NCBI RefSeq assembly: GCF_009938165.1
Contig: NZ_AP019649.1
Location: forward strand, 248,001-312,000
DNA from: Vibrio taketomensis
GTDB lineage: Bacteria > Pseudomonadota > Gammaproteobacteria > Enterobacterales > Vibrionaceae
DNA length: 64,000 nucleotides
Direction: 5' to 3'
Within the stretch, counting starts at the first letter, position 1; each line of letters starts with the position of its first letter. Below are positions 44,100-52,117 of the stretch, piece by piece. A program made the position numbers and the translations under genes. The notes beneath the pieces were generated by a model, which made no database searches, had not been told where the DNA came from, and was given only the letters and a program-made list of their open reading frames with translations.

Positions 44100-44759
44100 C
44101 GGCCAGCAAGCACAAATCAAAGCGACAGGTCGTTACCTAATGCTCAAGAGGGCAAACTGGTTACTGCGGTTGTGTCGGGTAAACCGTTGATGATGCCCCG
44201 TGGCTATGTGTTCGATTTAGGTGAGGAGTTTACTCAGTTCACCGTGACGAACGCCGCCGATGTGAACAATTGAGTTTTGGCTTCCTATTCCTTTGATGCG
44301 GGGATGGACGGTTCAAAGATTGGTATCAATGCCGACTTGCAAATCAAAGACGGTCTAGCGGTGAAATTTGATAGTCGCCAACCTGTTTCTTTACCGGATA
44401 CGCAAAAGGTACAGGCGGAGCTAACGAACTTGCCGCCAGTGTTAGCCGTGGAAGTGCAAAACCCAACGCAAGTGCCAGATATTCAAAAGGTGCATGTGGT
44501 GGAACGCTCTGAGCCAAATCTACGTTTTGTCGCTCATGACACCATGACCGCAACGGGCACGATAACCGGAAACGTCAAACGCAAAGAACTCATTCTAAAA
44601 GCGGGTGCCGGCAATCAAAGTTCGATTTGGTTGGGTGGCTTTGCTGAGAAGGGGTTTGAACTGGCACCGGATGGCGGCTTTATTCTCTCAAATGGTGCGG
44701 AGCTTGAAGTGCTTATTCCAGCGAACTGTAAGCTGTATGTCAGTGAGGTGACCGCATGA
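44074..44759 (+). CDS. Beta-rich phage structural protein (frameshifted)
   Basis: About 229 codons. Start MLVDIRLRNGQQAQIKATGR; after a repair near 44145 it reads KLVTAVVSGKPLMMPRGYVF and QFTVTNAADVNN. After one more repair near 44272 it joins the long open stretch SYSFDAGMDGSKIGINADLQ to GAELEVLIPANCKLYVSEVT. The first part resembles small beta-sandwich proteins common beside capsid genes. Overlaps the collar gene by 4 nt. Possibly a vertex or spike component. Confidence 0.42.
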
Positions 44760-45317
44760 GTCAAATTATTCCGCCACCTCTCAAGATTAAGTTTCCTGAA
44801 AAGCTGGCGCTCAGTGATCGCATTGATGGTGTGCGTCACGAGGTAGCCGCCAGTGAGGACGCCGTTGGTACGCTCAATAGCAAAGTGGAAGCGCTCATAA
44901 AACAAATGGATGAATTCGACGGATATAAATCCGGTGACATCAAAATTCACCACGGAACACTCAATGATATTCCGACGGGTTGGGTGCTGTGTGATGGTCG
45001 AAACGGCACGCCGCCAATGGTGGATTGTGCCCTAGTCGGTGCGGGTAAAGTTACCAACCGAATGAACTATTTGGTGCCAATACTCGGACAACCGCAAACC
45101 ACACATTAAGTGCTGCACAGATGCCTAGCCACAATCACTCGGTGGCATACAGATTAAGACCCCTACGCGTCAACGCACTACTCTGGTAGTGGTCCATCAT
45201 CCTTGGGTGAAAGCGGAAACACCACCACGTAGTACAGGGAGCAGCGCACCACACAACCACGGCAATATTGATGTGCGCCAACAATCAATTGCCCTTATTT
45301 GGATTATGAAATTATGA
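44756..45317 (+). CDS. Collar-domain (MdpB/tail-collar type) receptor-binding candidate (frameshifted)
   Basis: About 187 codons. The N-terminal helix is followed by GTLNDIPTGWVLCDGRNGTP, the signature of the phage tail-collar domain. The end has two His-rich loops (PSHNHSV and APHNHGN) and the terminal SIALIWIMKL, both standard for this fold. Frames shift near 45085 and between 45140 and 45230. In tailed phages such domains sit at fibre tips; here, with no tail genes, it is likely at the spike. Followed immediately by a small gene, as fibre genes often are by a chaperone. Confidence 0.6.
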
Positions 45318-45604
45318 AGATTGCAGCAATCACACAAGACCAGCTCATCATCAAAGATGGTGTACCCGCACCAATTGCCCTTATTGGCGGTTTCCGCATG
45401 GAGCGTGGTGAGTGGGCGGTGCATTTCGATACTGACTTAGGTATTGGTCAAATTGAGTACCTGATAGTCGCAGTAATCAGATGCCACCATCACTGACTAT
45501 GAAGCACACTATGCGTGGCTCGTAGCGAAACACGCTGAGTTTATCGAATGGCAAAACAACAAGAGCTTGAACAAGCAGCGCAACAAGAACAGGCACAACA
45601 ATGA
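45314..45604 (+). CDS. Small protein behind the collar gene, possible fibre chaperone (frameshifted)
   Basis: About 97 codons: MKIAAITQDQLIIKDGVPAP, GGFRMERGEWAVHFDTDLGI, then after a repair near 45470 DATITDYEAHYAWLVAKHAE and a Gln/Glu-rich end. Overlaps the collar gene by 4 nt and the next gene by 4 nt. The coupling and Gln-rich helical tail are reminiscent of fibre-assembly proteins, but I cannot assign a family. Confidence 0.38.
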
Positions 45605-46079
45605 AAAGTAAATGGGTAGTCATTACCGTGATTGCCTTCTTACTGGCAGGGGTATACATGAAAGAACAATAAAACCTCGAGGCTTTCGCAATAACAACCC
45701 ACTGAATATTGATTACAACCAAGCGAATGATTGGGACGGTCAAACGGGGATTGAAACAGGGTAAGTCACCCACGCTTTGCGCGGTTTTCATCAATGGAAT
45801 ACGGCGTAAGAGCTGGCGCTAAGCTAGTCCAAAACTATATGCGTCATTACGGAATTCGAACCGTCTACGGCATTATCAATCGCTGGGCTCCAAAGTGAAA
45901 ACGACACTTACGCCTATGCAGAACATGTGGCGCATGAGCTAGACGTAAGCCCTTATGAGCCCATTATTGAAGCGGATATACCAGAGCTGCTCTATCACAT
46001 GATTAAGCATGAAAACGGTCAATATCTGGATATGGCGACGGTTCGCCGTGGCTCACAAATGGCGGGAGTGATTGCGTGA
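45601..46079 (+). CDS. Membrane-anchored 'RGFRNNNPLNI' protein, probable virion or lysis hydrolase (frameshifted)
   Basis: About 160 codons. An N-terminal signal anchor (MKSKWVVITVIAFLLAGVYM) leads to RGFRNNNPLNIDYNQANDWD, a motif widespread in phage proteins annotated as P5-type structural proteins or peptidoglycan-associated factors. It continues SSMEYGVRAGAKLVQNYMRH, NDTYAYAEHVAHELDVSPYE and ELLYHMIKHENGQYLD. Four indels between 45670 and 45900. Likely acts on or crosses the cell wall during entry or exit. Confidence 0.52.
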
Positions 46080-46486
46080 TTGATTTGCTACTAGAAGGCG
46101 TTCGCATGGCTGGTCGTTTCTTCACAAAGCGGCAAGAACTCAAAGCCAAACGCAGAGAACGCCAAGACCGAATAGAGGAAGCGGTCACCAATGCGCAAAC
46201 CGCTCGAATTGCACAAGGTGATATGAGTGCAGCAGAACTCGACAAAATCAGTATCACACAGCGTGGCTGGAAAGATGATTACCTATTGGTTCTGACTACA
46301 CCCCAATCATCTTGGCATTTGTTCCAACGCTTGCGCCTTTGTTGGTGCTGGATTCAAAGCTCGCTAATAACGTTCCTGAGTATTACTGGTACGCTCGGCA
46401 TGGTTTACATCGATACGTTCGGTTTTAGACGAATGCTAAGAGTAGCGATTGAGAACTGGCTAGAGAAAAGGGCAAAGGCCGTTTGA
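46076..46486 (+). CDS. Holin-like phage protein (frameshifted)
   Basis: GTG start. A long amphipathic charged helix (RQELKAKRRERQDRIEEAV; MSAAELDKISITQRGWKDDY) precedes hydrophobic segments that read PIILAFVPTLAP and VPEYYWYA in shifted frames, then GMVYIDTFGFRRMLRVAIEN. This resembles the holins with one long N-terminal helix found near lysis genes of many phages. Shifts lie near 46300, 46345 and 46395. Confidence 0.45.
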   Translation: MIDLLLEGVRMAGRFFTKRQELKAKRRERQDRIEEAVTNAQTARIAQGDMSAAELDKISITQRGWKDDYLLVLTTPQSSWHLFQRLRLCWCWIQSSLITFLSITGTLGMVYIDTFGFRRMLRVAIENWLEKRAKAV

Positions 46487-46625
46487 TGGAATTAGTCGAT
46501 TTTTTAGATCATTAAATGGTATGGGGTTATCCCCATCGGTATTAGCGTTAATCATCCTGCTATGGAAACAAGATAAACGTCTCACAATTATAGAAACAAT
46601 GTTAAAGGGGAATGAGCATGGCTAA
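46486..46625 (+). CDS. Small single-span phage membrane protein (frameshifted)
   Basis: About 47 codons: MELVDFLD, then after one repair near 46514 LNGMGLSPSVLALIILLWKQ and DKRLTIIETMLKGNEHG. One transmembrane helix near the middle. The ATGA junction ties it to the holin-like gene, so a lysis role is likely. Confidence 0.4.
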
Positions 46626-46803
46626 AGAAGGCTTGAAAGCAAATGGTAAATTAAAGAAAGGCTACCGATTTGCAAAAGGTGGTCGCATCGTCAAAGCCAA
46701 GTACGTTAAGACCAAACCGAAAAGTCGTAAGAAAATAGAAAACCGCATTATCAAATGCGGTTTTGGTTTTACGAATTCTAGTCTTTGGATTTTGCCTGAT
46801 TGA
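46618..46803 (+). CDS. Very basic small phage protein
   Basis: Begins MAKEGLKANGKLKKGYRFAK and continues GGRIVKAKYVKTKPKSRKK. As given the frame runs to 46803, through the terminator. Removing one A near 46735 would stop it at TAG 46737, giving ~39 residues with about 40% Lys/Arg. A DNA-binding or virion core role is possible. Last gene of the rightward late operon. Confidence 0.42.
   Translation: MAKEGLKANGKLKKGYRFAKGGRIVKAKYVKTKPKSRKKIENRIIKCGFGFTNSSLWILPD
46739..46770 (+). terminator. Terminator of the prophage late operon
   Basis: Stem AAACCGCATT (46740-46749) / AATGCGGTTT (46754-46763), 4-nt loop, then TGGTTTT. Confidence 0.7.
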
Positions 46804-47229
46804 TTACGATATAGGTTATCAGTACTACATGTATTAAATTAAGAATCACGAGTAACAGGATTGACTTTAACCAAATGACAGAAATTCCTGAAAGTAGAGC
46901 CAGTAAACAACAGACTGAATGTGGCTAGCAAAAAAATTATCGCAGCCCATATAAATTGAAGAATACAGATAAGTACCCGTTATTTCTCCATTCGTTAAAT
47001 GTTGGATTCTTTGACACTGATAGTAGGTACGCACCAATGGCTGCAATAAAACCCGTCATTGTAACGCTAAATGAGGTTACGATTCCTAATAAGGTCGTAA
47101 TATTAGCTGGAAGTATTGCTGGGAAAAGCGTTATTTTAAAAAGTATGTAACAAGTTCATAGATAATGAGGATCACAGGGACAAAAAGAACGGACAGACTC
47201 AGATTGCTATCTTCCATTTTTTTCATCAT
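46778..47229 (-). CDS. Four-helix membrane protein, RexB-like in architecture (frameshifted)
   Basis: About 150 codons on the minus strand. After repair of three homopolymer indels it reads MMKKMEDSNLSLSVLFVPVI, then TLLGIVTSFSVTMTGFIAAI, AAIIFLLATFSLL, ALLSGISVIWLK and SILLLVILNLIHVVLITYIV. That makes four strong hydrophobic helices with short loops and a charged end NQAKSKD. It is visibly more AT-rich than the virion genes, transcribed against them, and directly downstream of another unknown gene. Small four-helix proteins in this position are often effectors of prophage exclusion systems (lambda RexB). No sequence similarity to RexB is claimed. Confidence 0.45.
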
Positions 47230-47247
47230 TATCGCTTAGCATTTCCA

Positions 47248-48201
47248 TTAAGTTGTACTCTGGTATGAATTAGAAGACGTTAGTTTAGTCCAATTGGGAC
47301 ATGGCGCAGTGCTTTTCAGTTTAGAGGCGTACTTATTAAATTCTGTCTGTGCCAATGAGTCTACACGGGCATTGCCATATCGTTTTTCTTCAATTTGCTC
47401 TTCGATACATTTGCCTGATGCAGGATAAATCATATCAAAATAATCATAGTTTGGTCTAGCAAGATATCTTGAATTATTTCTTGAGCAGAATGTGCTTTCC
47501 TTTAAGAAAACTTCTGCGAAGTTGTCATTATTTTTGTCATGTTGAATTAGGTCTAGCAGAGGCGAAATTTGTTTTTGATATCGATGTTACTACGTGCTTT
47601 GCGTTTGACCTTAATCTCTATTTCTAGATTGTCATGCTGGCTTGATGGATCCAACAGGATGCCAAATTTTTGAATTGGCTAGAATCGCTTCTCATCAGTA
47701 CGCGAGCTTCTGAAACAAGTTTTATTTTCTTTATTTCTTTCTTTTTATACCTGAGTGGAGTGGCTTTATCTCTAACTTATATTCAGGCGTAGCATTAAAG
47801 CCATTGAGGATGTTGTTCAAATAGAACTCAACATCTTCATCGGAGGCTCCACCATGTGAGCTTACAATACCGATGATAGGCTGTTTCTCATCAAGGTGAA
47901 TAAGTTACCTTTTCTAAACTACCTTTGCCGATTAGCTTCTTTAAATCCTCAACAGTACCCTGAGTTCTGTCTAGTTTTCTGTACTGGTTTAGTTGCGTAG
48001 GAGCCATCAAATAGTAGACGGAACTAAATTTTCCAGCTTTTGCAAAGTAAAGCTTCCTAGATGTAGTAGAGTTTGTCTTCTCTAGCACCGATTGCTTTTT
48101 TGATATGCACAATACAAGTCGATGATGTCTTTGATGCAAATGTTACAGGTGACACCTGATGATTTGAAAAGGACAGTATAAGTGTAGTAGTTAAGCTTCA
48201 T
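47248..48201 (-). CDS. Unrecognised soluble protein, partner of the four-helix protein (frameshifted)
   Basis: About 318 codons on the minus strand, broken by four or more indels. Fragments: MKLNYYTYTVLFKSSGVTCN, LYFAKAGKFSSVYYLMAPTQ, KLDRTQGTVEDLKKLIGKGS, LDEKQPIIGIVSSHGGASDE, DVEFYLNNILNGFNATPEYK, EIEIKVKRKARSNIDIKNK, RPNYDYFDMIYPASGKCIEE and NARVDSLAQTEFNKYASKLK. Alpha/beta, no membrane helix, no catalytic motif I can name. It ends 19 nt before the four-helix gene, so they form an operon. The pairing resembles RexA (cytoplasmic sensor) with RexB; a defence or exclusion role is inference only. Confidence 0.45.
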
Positions 48202-48339
48202 ATATCCATGTGTGTATAGCAGTTGTTTGCGTAAGTATATAAGCAGTAATAAATCAAAAGAATTATTATTTTTACTTGAATTTGGATTTGAGAAGTACAT
48301 AAAGCTTAAGACTAACATTAGGCACTAATGTATTGAATA

Positions 48340-48364
48340 AACAGGCCCATTATATGGGCCTGTT
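48340..48364 (-). terminator. Terminator after the integrase gene
   Basis: Eleven-bp perfect stem AACAGGCCCAT / ATGGGCCTGTT with a 3-nt loop, T-rich on the minus-strand side, 10 nt after the integrase stop. The surrounding 48202-48373 holds no other feature I can support. Confidence 0.75.
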
Positions 48365-48373
48365 AACTGTTTA

Positions 48374-49399
48374 CTAAAACTTATCATGCAGAGGAAAGAG
48401 CTGGGTATAGACCTGCCATAAAATATTAAGGTTTCTATGTCCAGTAACCTGTGCCACTTCCTCAATAGAATATCCTTTTTCAAACAGTCGACTTGCACCT
48501 TCTCGCCTCAAGTCGTGATAACGTAAATCTTGAATGCCGAGCTTGTTTCGTACTCGTTGAAAGCCTGCGGTTACGCTTCTTGAGTTATAAGGAAAAATCA
48601 AAGCGTCTGTCTTTGGTTGTCGCATGACAATGTCAAAAGAGCAACAGAGGGACGATGTGGACTTTTTTTCTTGGGTCTTTCCTGTCTCTGACCAAGATTG
48701 TTTTGTGCTCGGTGTTTAAGTCGTTCCATTGTAGTTTGCAAACTTGCCAATTCTCATACAGGTCAGAATGCTAAAATCAGAATGTCGATAAATGGTATTC
48801 GTACCGTTCCATTGCATCTGTAGCTTTGACGAACAAGCAATTCTTGTTTTAGTTTTTCAATCTCATCGGAAGTAGGGCGACGAGTTCTTTTTGACTTTTG
48901 CCAATCAAGTTCATATCGATGAGGATAGGAACGCTTCTTCAAATACCTCTACATTAGCGCCGATGTTAAATACAGGCCTGCTTTCTTCATGACAGAGCGC
49001 AGATATGCCACATCATGATAAATGGTCACTGGTTTGGTACCTGTCGCTCTGCGGTTTTGCAATGCTGAATAATGTCACTGGTTTTAGCTTATTGCTTTCA
49101 ATGAGTGCAATGTCGCAATCTCTGAGCATGCGAATGACATATTGTTTTGTACGTCCGTTTTGTCCCATAAGTCCCTATCTGTCATATACATATCCATCAG
49201 CACGTATAACGGTACGGTTTTTTACAGGATTGATTTTCTAATTCAATGACACGTTTACGTCCATAGGTGCGTGCGAGCTCTTTTTCTAAAAGTCTTGGAT
49301 TCTCTGTGTATAATCCTGCCATTCTTTTACGATAATATCGACAGTAAAGCGATTTTCACCATTGGTGAGCTTTCTTGTTTTGATGCTAAACGATGCCAT
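48374..49399 (-). CDS. int: Tyrosine integrase of the dusA-targeting type (frameshifted)
   Basis: About 342 codons. The start MASFSIKTRKLTNGENRFTV is at 49399. The C-terminal catalytic domain is intact: HDLRREGASRLFEKG (box II His-x-x-Arg), VAQVTGHRNLNILWQVYTQL (second His and the nucleophilic Tyr of the WxxYTQ type). N-terminal and core-binding parts (TKQYVIRMLRDCDIALIESN; SDEIEKLKQELLVRQSYRC) need several frame repairs. Placed at the attR edge reading inward, it would insert the element into dusA. A LexA box lies upstream of its start, suggesting SOS induction. Confidence 0.82.
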
Positions 49400-49467
49400 T
49401 TTCCTACTCTTTTATGCGTACTAAATGCGTACTGATAAGAGAAATTGAGCGCGATACTAGCAAATTC

Positions 49468-49483
49468 CTGTATATCTATACAG
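49468..49483. promoter_or_regulatory. LexA (SOS) box between int and dusA
   Basis: CTGTATATCTATACAG is a perfect palindromic LexA site (CTGT-N8-ACAG). It lies 69 nt upstream of the integrase start on one side and 25 nt upstream of the dusA start on the other. Confidence 0.8.
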
Positions 49484-49507
49484 TACATAGAATTGGTATA
49501 AACCCTT

Positions 49508-50508
49508 ATGAAATCTGATACACCTAATACTACGAGTCTTGCCGTTTTTCTATCGCACCCATGTTGGATTGGACTGATCGTCACTGTCGATACTTTCATC
49601 GCTTACTTTCTAGCGAGACTCAGCTGTACACTGAAATGGTGACTACTGGCGCTATTATCCATGGTAAGGGTGATTTCCTTGCGTACAACGAACAAGAGCA
49701 CCCACTCGTTCTGCAATTAGGTGGTTCAAACCCTGTTGATTTGGCAACGTGCGCTAAGCTGGCGGCTGAACGTGGTTATGATGAAATTAACTTAAACGTA
49801 GGTTGTCCTTCAGACCGAGTGCAAAATGGTCGTTTTGGTGCTTGCTTAATGGCAGAACCACAGCTGGTGGCCGATTGCGTTGCTGCAATGAAAGACGTGG
49901 TTGATATTCCTGTTACGGTAAAGACTCGTATCGGCATTGATGATCAAGATTCTTATGAGTTTCTTACCAACTTTGTTTCTATCGTTTCAGAAAAAGGTGG
50001 TTGCGAGCAGTTTACTATTCACGCTCGTAAAGCGTGGTTGTCTGGTTTAAGTCCGAAGGAAAACCGTGAAATTCCGCCGCTAGACTACCCACGCGCTTAC
50101 CAATTGAAGAAAGATTTCTCACATTTGGTGATTGCAGTGAATGGTGGGGTTAAAACGCTGGAAGAAACGAAAGAGCATCTTAAGCATCTTGATGGTGTAA
50201 TGGTCGGTCGTGAAGCGTACCAAAATCCATATATTTTGGCAGAAGTTGATCAACAAATTTTTGGTTTAGATAAACCAGTGAAAAAGCGAACCCAAGTTGT
50301 ACAAGAGATGTTCCCATACATTGAGGAGCAGCTTTCAAAAGGGGTATATCTAGGACACATTACTCGTCATATGCTGGGTATTTTCCAAAATATGCCGGGA
50401 GCACGCCAATGGCGTCGTCATATCAGTGAAAACGCACACAAACCTGGTTCAGGAGTTGAAGTGGTGGAAGCTGCATTAGCGAAAATTCCAAAAGAGTTAG
50501 ATGTGTAA
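49508..50508 (+). CDS. dusA: tRNA-dihydrouridine synthase A, with prophage-supplied N-terminus
   Basis: An FMN enzyme that reduces U20/U20a in the tRNA D-loop. From 49561 on, the frame is intact: [37 protein letters not shown] with the catalytic Cys, [45 protein letters not shown]. Upstream, the ATG at 49508 would read [20 protein letters not shown] if the five-T run at 49545-49549 had six T. The prophage thus appears to provide a new start replacing the severed native one (MTHSCKFSIAP at 36125). If the run really has five T, translation must begin at 49561 or the gene is broken. Confidence 0.88.
49558..49574 (+). repeat. attR core
   Basis: CCCATGTTGGATTGGAC, identical to attL at 36155-36171; it encodes part of PMLDWT in DusA. 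Confidence 0.85.
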
Positions 50509-50551
50509 AATTTACCACTTGGGTTGGTAAATAATACCAGCACTGTATTTT

Positions 50552-50582
50552 AAAGCGCTTTTATTATAGAGCGCTTTTTATT
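50552..50582 (+). terminator. Terminator after dusA
   Basis: Stem AAAGCGCT / AGCGCTTT with a 10-nt loop and a T5 tail. Confidence 0.75.
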
Positions 50583-50619
50583 GTTTTATTAAAATCAAAA
50601 GATAAGTATGTTTTAAAAC

Positions 50620-50635
50620 TTGGCACGCTTCCTGC
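50620..50635 (+). promoter_or_regulatory. Sigma-54 promoter of pspG
   Basis: TTGGCACGCTTCCTGC has the GG (-24) and GC (-12) of sigma-54 promoters at correct spacing, 30 nt before pspG. In E. coli pspG is transcribed by sigma-54 RNA polymerase with PspF. Confidence 0.85.
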
Positions 50636-50664
50636 GATATCAGTGATAAAAAAGGAGATACGCG

Positions 50665-50874
50665 ATGTTTGAGTTAATCTTTGTTCTGGTATTTATTGCG
50701 ACGCTATTGGTAACGGGCGTCACGATGTTAACGGTCTTTGCTGCTGCTGGTTTTGCTCTTGCGATAATGGTATTACTTGGTATGGTTGGGGCGGTACTGA
50801 AAATTTTGCCATGGTTGATTGTAATTGCGATAGGTATTTGGTTTTTCAAGAATCACGTTTCTAGTCCAAGATAG
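50665..50874 (+). CDS. pspG: Envelope stress response membrane protein PspG
   Basis: 69 residues, two or three hydrophobic helices (MFELIFVLVFIATLLVTGVT; LKILPWLIVIAIGIWFF). The sequence MxELxFVxxF..TGV near the start and KxLPWL match PspG, an inner-membrane effector of the phage-shock response. Position next to dusA and the sigma-54 promoter agree with E. coli. AAGGAG precedes the ATG. Confidence 0.88.
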   Translation: MFELIFVLVFIATLLVTGVTMLTVFAAAGFALAIMVLLGMVGAVLKILPWLIVIAIGIWFFKNHVSSPR

Positions 50875-50932
50875 CGAAGTCGTCAAAATGTGATAGGCTC
50901 AAATAAGCAAATACCAATTTGAAGAGCCTATT

Positions 50933-51588
50933 ATGATGAACCGAACCATCCACATCTCATTTGTGGCGGTGGCGATGTTGCTGCCACGAATTGCTTTGGC
51001 AAACATCACGACGAGTGTTGAAGCGGATGTATGGTTTGGTGATACTAAGGTTGATGATCGTCGTCGAGATAACGCTACTGGTGGTAACTTCTCTTTCGCT
51101 CTCGAACACTCACATCCTTTCCTTCCAAATGCTAGTTTTCGCTACACCAATATTGATGCAGATTATGTTGGTTTAGATAAATACGACTTTTCTTTTATTA
51201 TCGAGTACTCGAACGAGAGCACATGTTGTTTGATGCGGGTATCTCTCTTACTCAATACAGCAATACTCATTACCGCACCAGTTCACAGCCGCAATCTGAA
51301 TACAATTTTGATGAATTTACTTTCAATTGGTACGCATATGCCGAGTTGTCAGTGCCGAATACTGACATCGACATTATTGGTCAGTTTGATTTTGGAGACC
51401 GTAATTGGATGAAGCGAGCGGATGTACTGGCGGGAATAAAGTATCAAGCCAATGAAGATATCGCGATACGAGCAGGGTATCGTGTGATTGATCTCGAAAT
51501 CGATAACCTAGCGACATCAGAGCCAGAGATTTCGGAATCTCTTATTTTCATAAATGGTTTCTTTGTTGGTGCCGAATATCGCTTCTGA
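50933..51588 (+). CDS. TIGR04219-type outer-membrane beta-barrel protein (frameshifted)
   Basis: About 218 codons. A signal peptide ends near RIALANITT; then alternating strands (ASFRYTNIDADYVGLDKYDF, FDEFTFNWYAYAELSVPNTD, DIAIRAGYRVIDLEID) end in the typical C-terminal GAEYRF with aromatic last residue, as needed for BAM-mediated insertion. The frame breaks once near 51215 (YSNES / EHMLFDAGISLTQYS). Function unknown. Apart from the indel the gene looks healthy. Confidence 0.7.
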
Positions 51589-51706
51589 GTCTTCTTAAAA
51601 CGCTAGACGTTATACTCATTGGCGATAATTTGTCAGTTTCTACTAGCAGTTTCATCATAATGCACCATGCTTATAACAACACGGATAGTTACGTTGAGAT
51701 GCCATT

Positions 51707-51958
51707 ATGATGATTAATGAACTGCGCGCTTTGTACCGAGATAATCAGTTAGTGGAAGCGATAATTGAACCCTCTGCGGAAGAAGGCTTGTGGATAGTTG
51801 AGTTTCGTCACGCGGAAGGGGGGTTTGTTCTGTTAACCGATGTGCATGGTGAAGAATGTCACTATGGCAGCCTCGATGTGGCATCTAAGTCAGCAATGGC
51901 GGTAGGTTTTAGTCAAGTGCGCATCGAAGATCAACGTCCTTCAGACCTACTTTACTAG
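51707..51958 (+). CDS. Conserved small protein of unknown function
   Basis: 83 residues, intact. MMINELRALYRDNQLVEAII, FRHAEGGFVLLTDVHGEECH, ending QRPSDLLY. Alternating beta-strand and helix pattern, no signal peptide or membrane segment. I do not recognise a family. Two ATGs stand in tandem at the start. Confidence 0.6.
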   Translation: MMINELRALYRDNQLVEAIIEPSAEEGLWIVEFRHAEGGFVLLTDVHGEECHYGSLDVASKSAMAVGFSQVRIEDQRPSDLLY

Positions 51959-52117
51959 AAGCTTTGTTCTGTATATTTAACTCAACATCTAGCCATTTCC
52001 CTCTGTTTCGTACGTATCGTTAATTCCAAAAGTTATAAAACATTCACTTCTATTCTTTCTTGTTATTAAAAAGAGTGGTTAATCTATCATCACGCAATGA
52101 ATAGGGATGTCGAGACC

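Larger units (their letters stand above)
36155..49574. mobile_element. Tailless corticovirus-like prophage integrated in dusA
   Basis: About 13.4 kb bounded by a 17-nt direct repeat. In order: CI/S24 repressor (minus strand); then rightward a PrtN-like activator, two small genes, an HUH replication initiator, hairpin repeats, zinc-ribbon and small membrane proteins, packaging ATPase, major capsid candidate, more small membrane proteins, structural proteins, a collar-domain protein, lysis genes and a terminator; then leftward a two-gene module and a tyrosine integrase. No terminase, portal, tube or tape-measure gene is present, so it is not a tailed phage. HUH Rep, ATPase-capsid adjacency and size match PM2-type corticovirus prophages, which are known from aquatic bacteria. 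The assignment rests on motifs and gene order, not on a search. Confidence 0.75.

Noticed and set aside
44756..45317. Remnant of a tailed prophage
   Set aside because: The collar domain is the only tailed-phage-like feature; no terminase, portal, tape measure or sheath is present, and the gene is embedded in the operon by 4-nt overlaps.
41488..45500. Decayed, inactive prophage as the main explanation of the frameshifts
   Set aside because: Nearly all lesions are single-base indels in runs, with few true nonsense changes, intact overlapping starts and conserved motifs; neutral decay would also leave substitutions. Not excluded.
46956..47150. A plus-strand 64-codon frame in the prophage accessory region
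   Set aside because: It lies opposite the four-helix membrane protein, whose minus-strand frames give a far better protein after repair of homopolymers.
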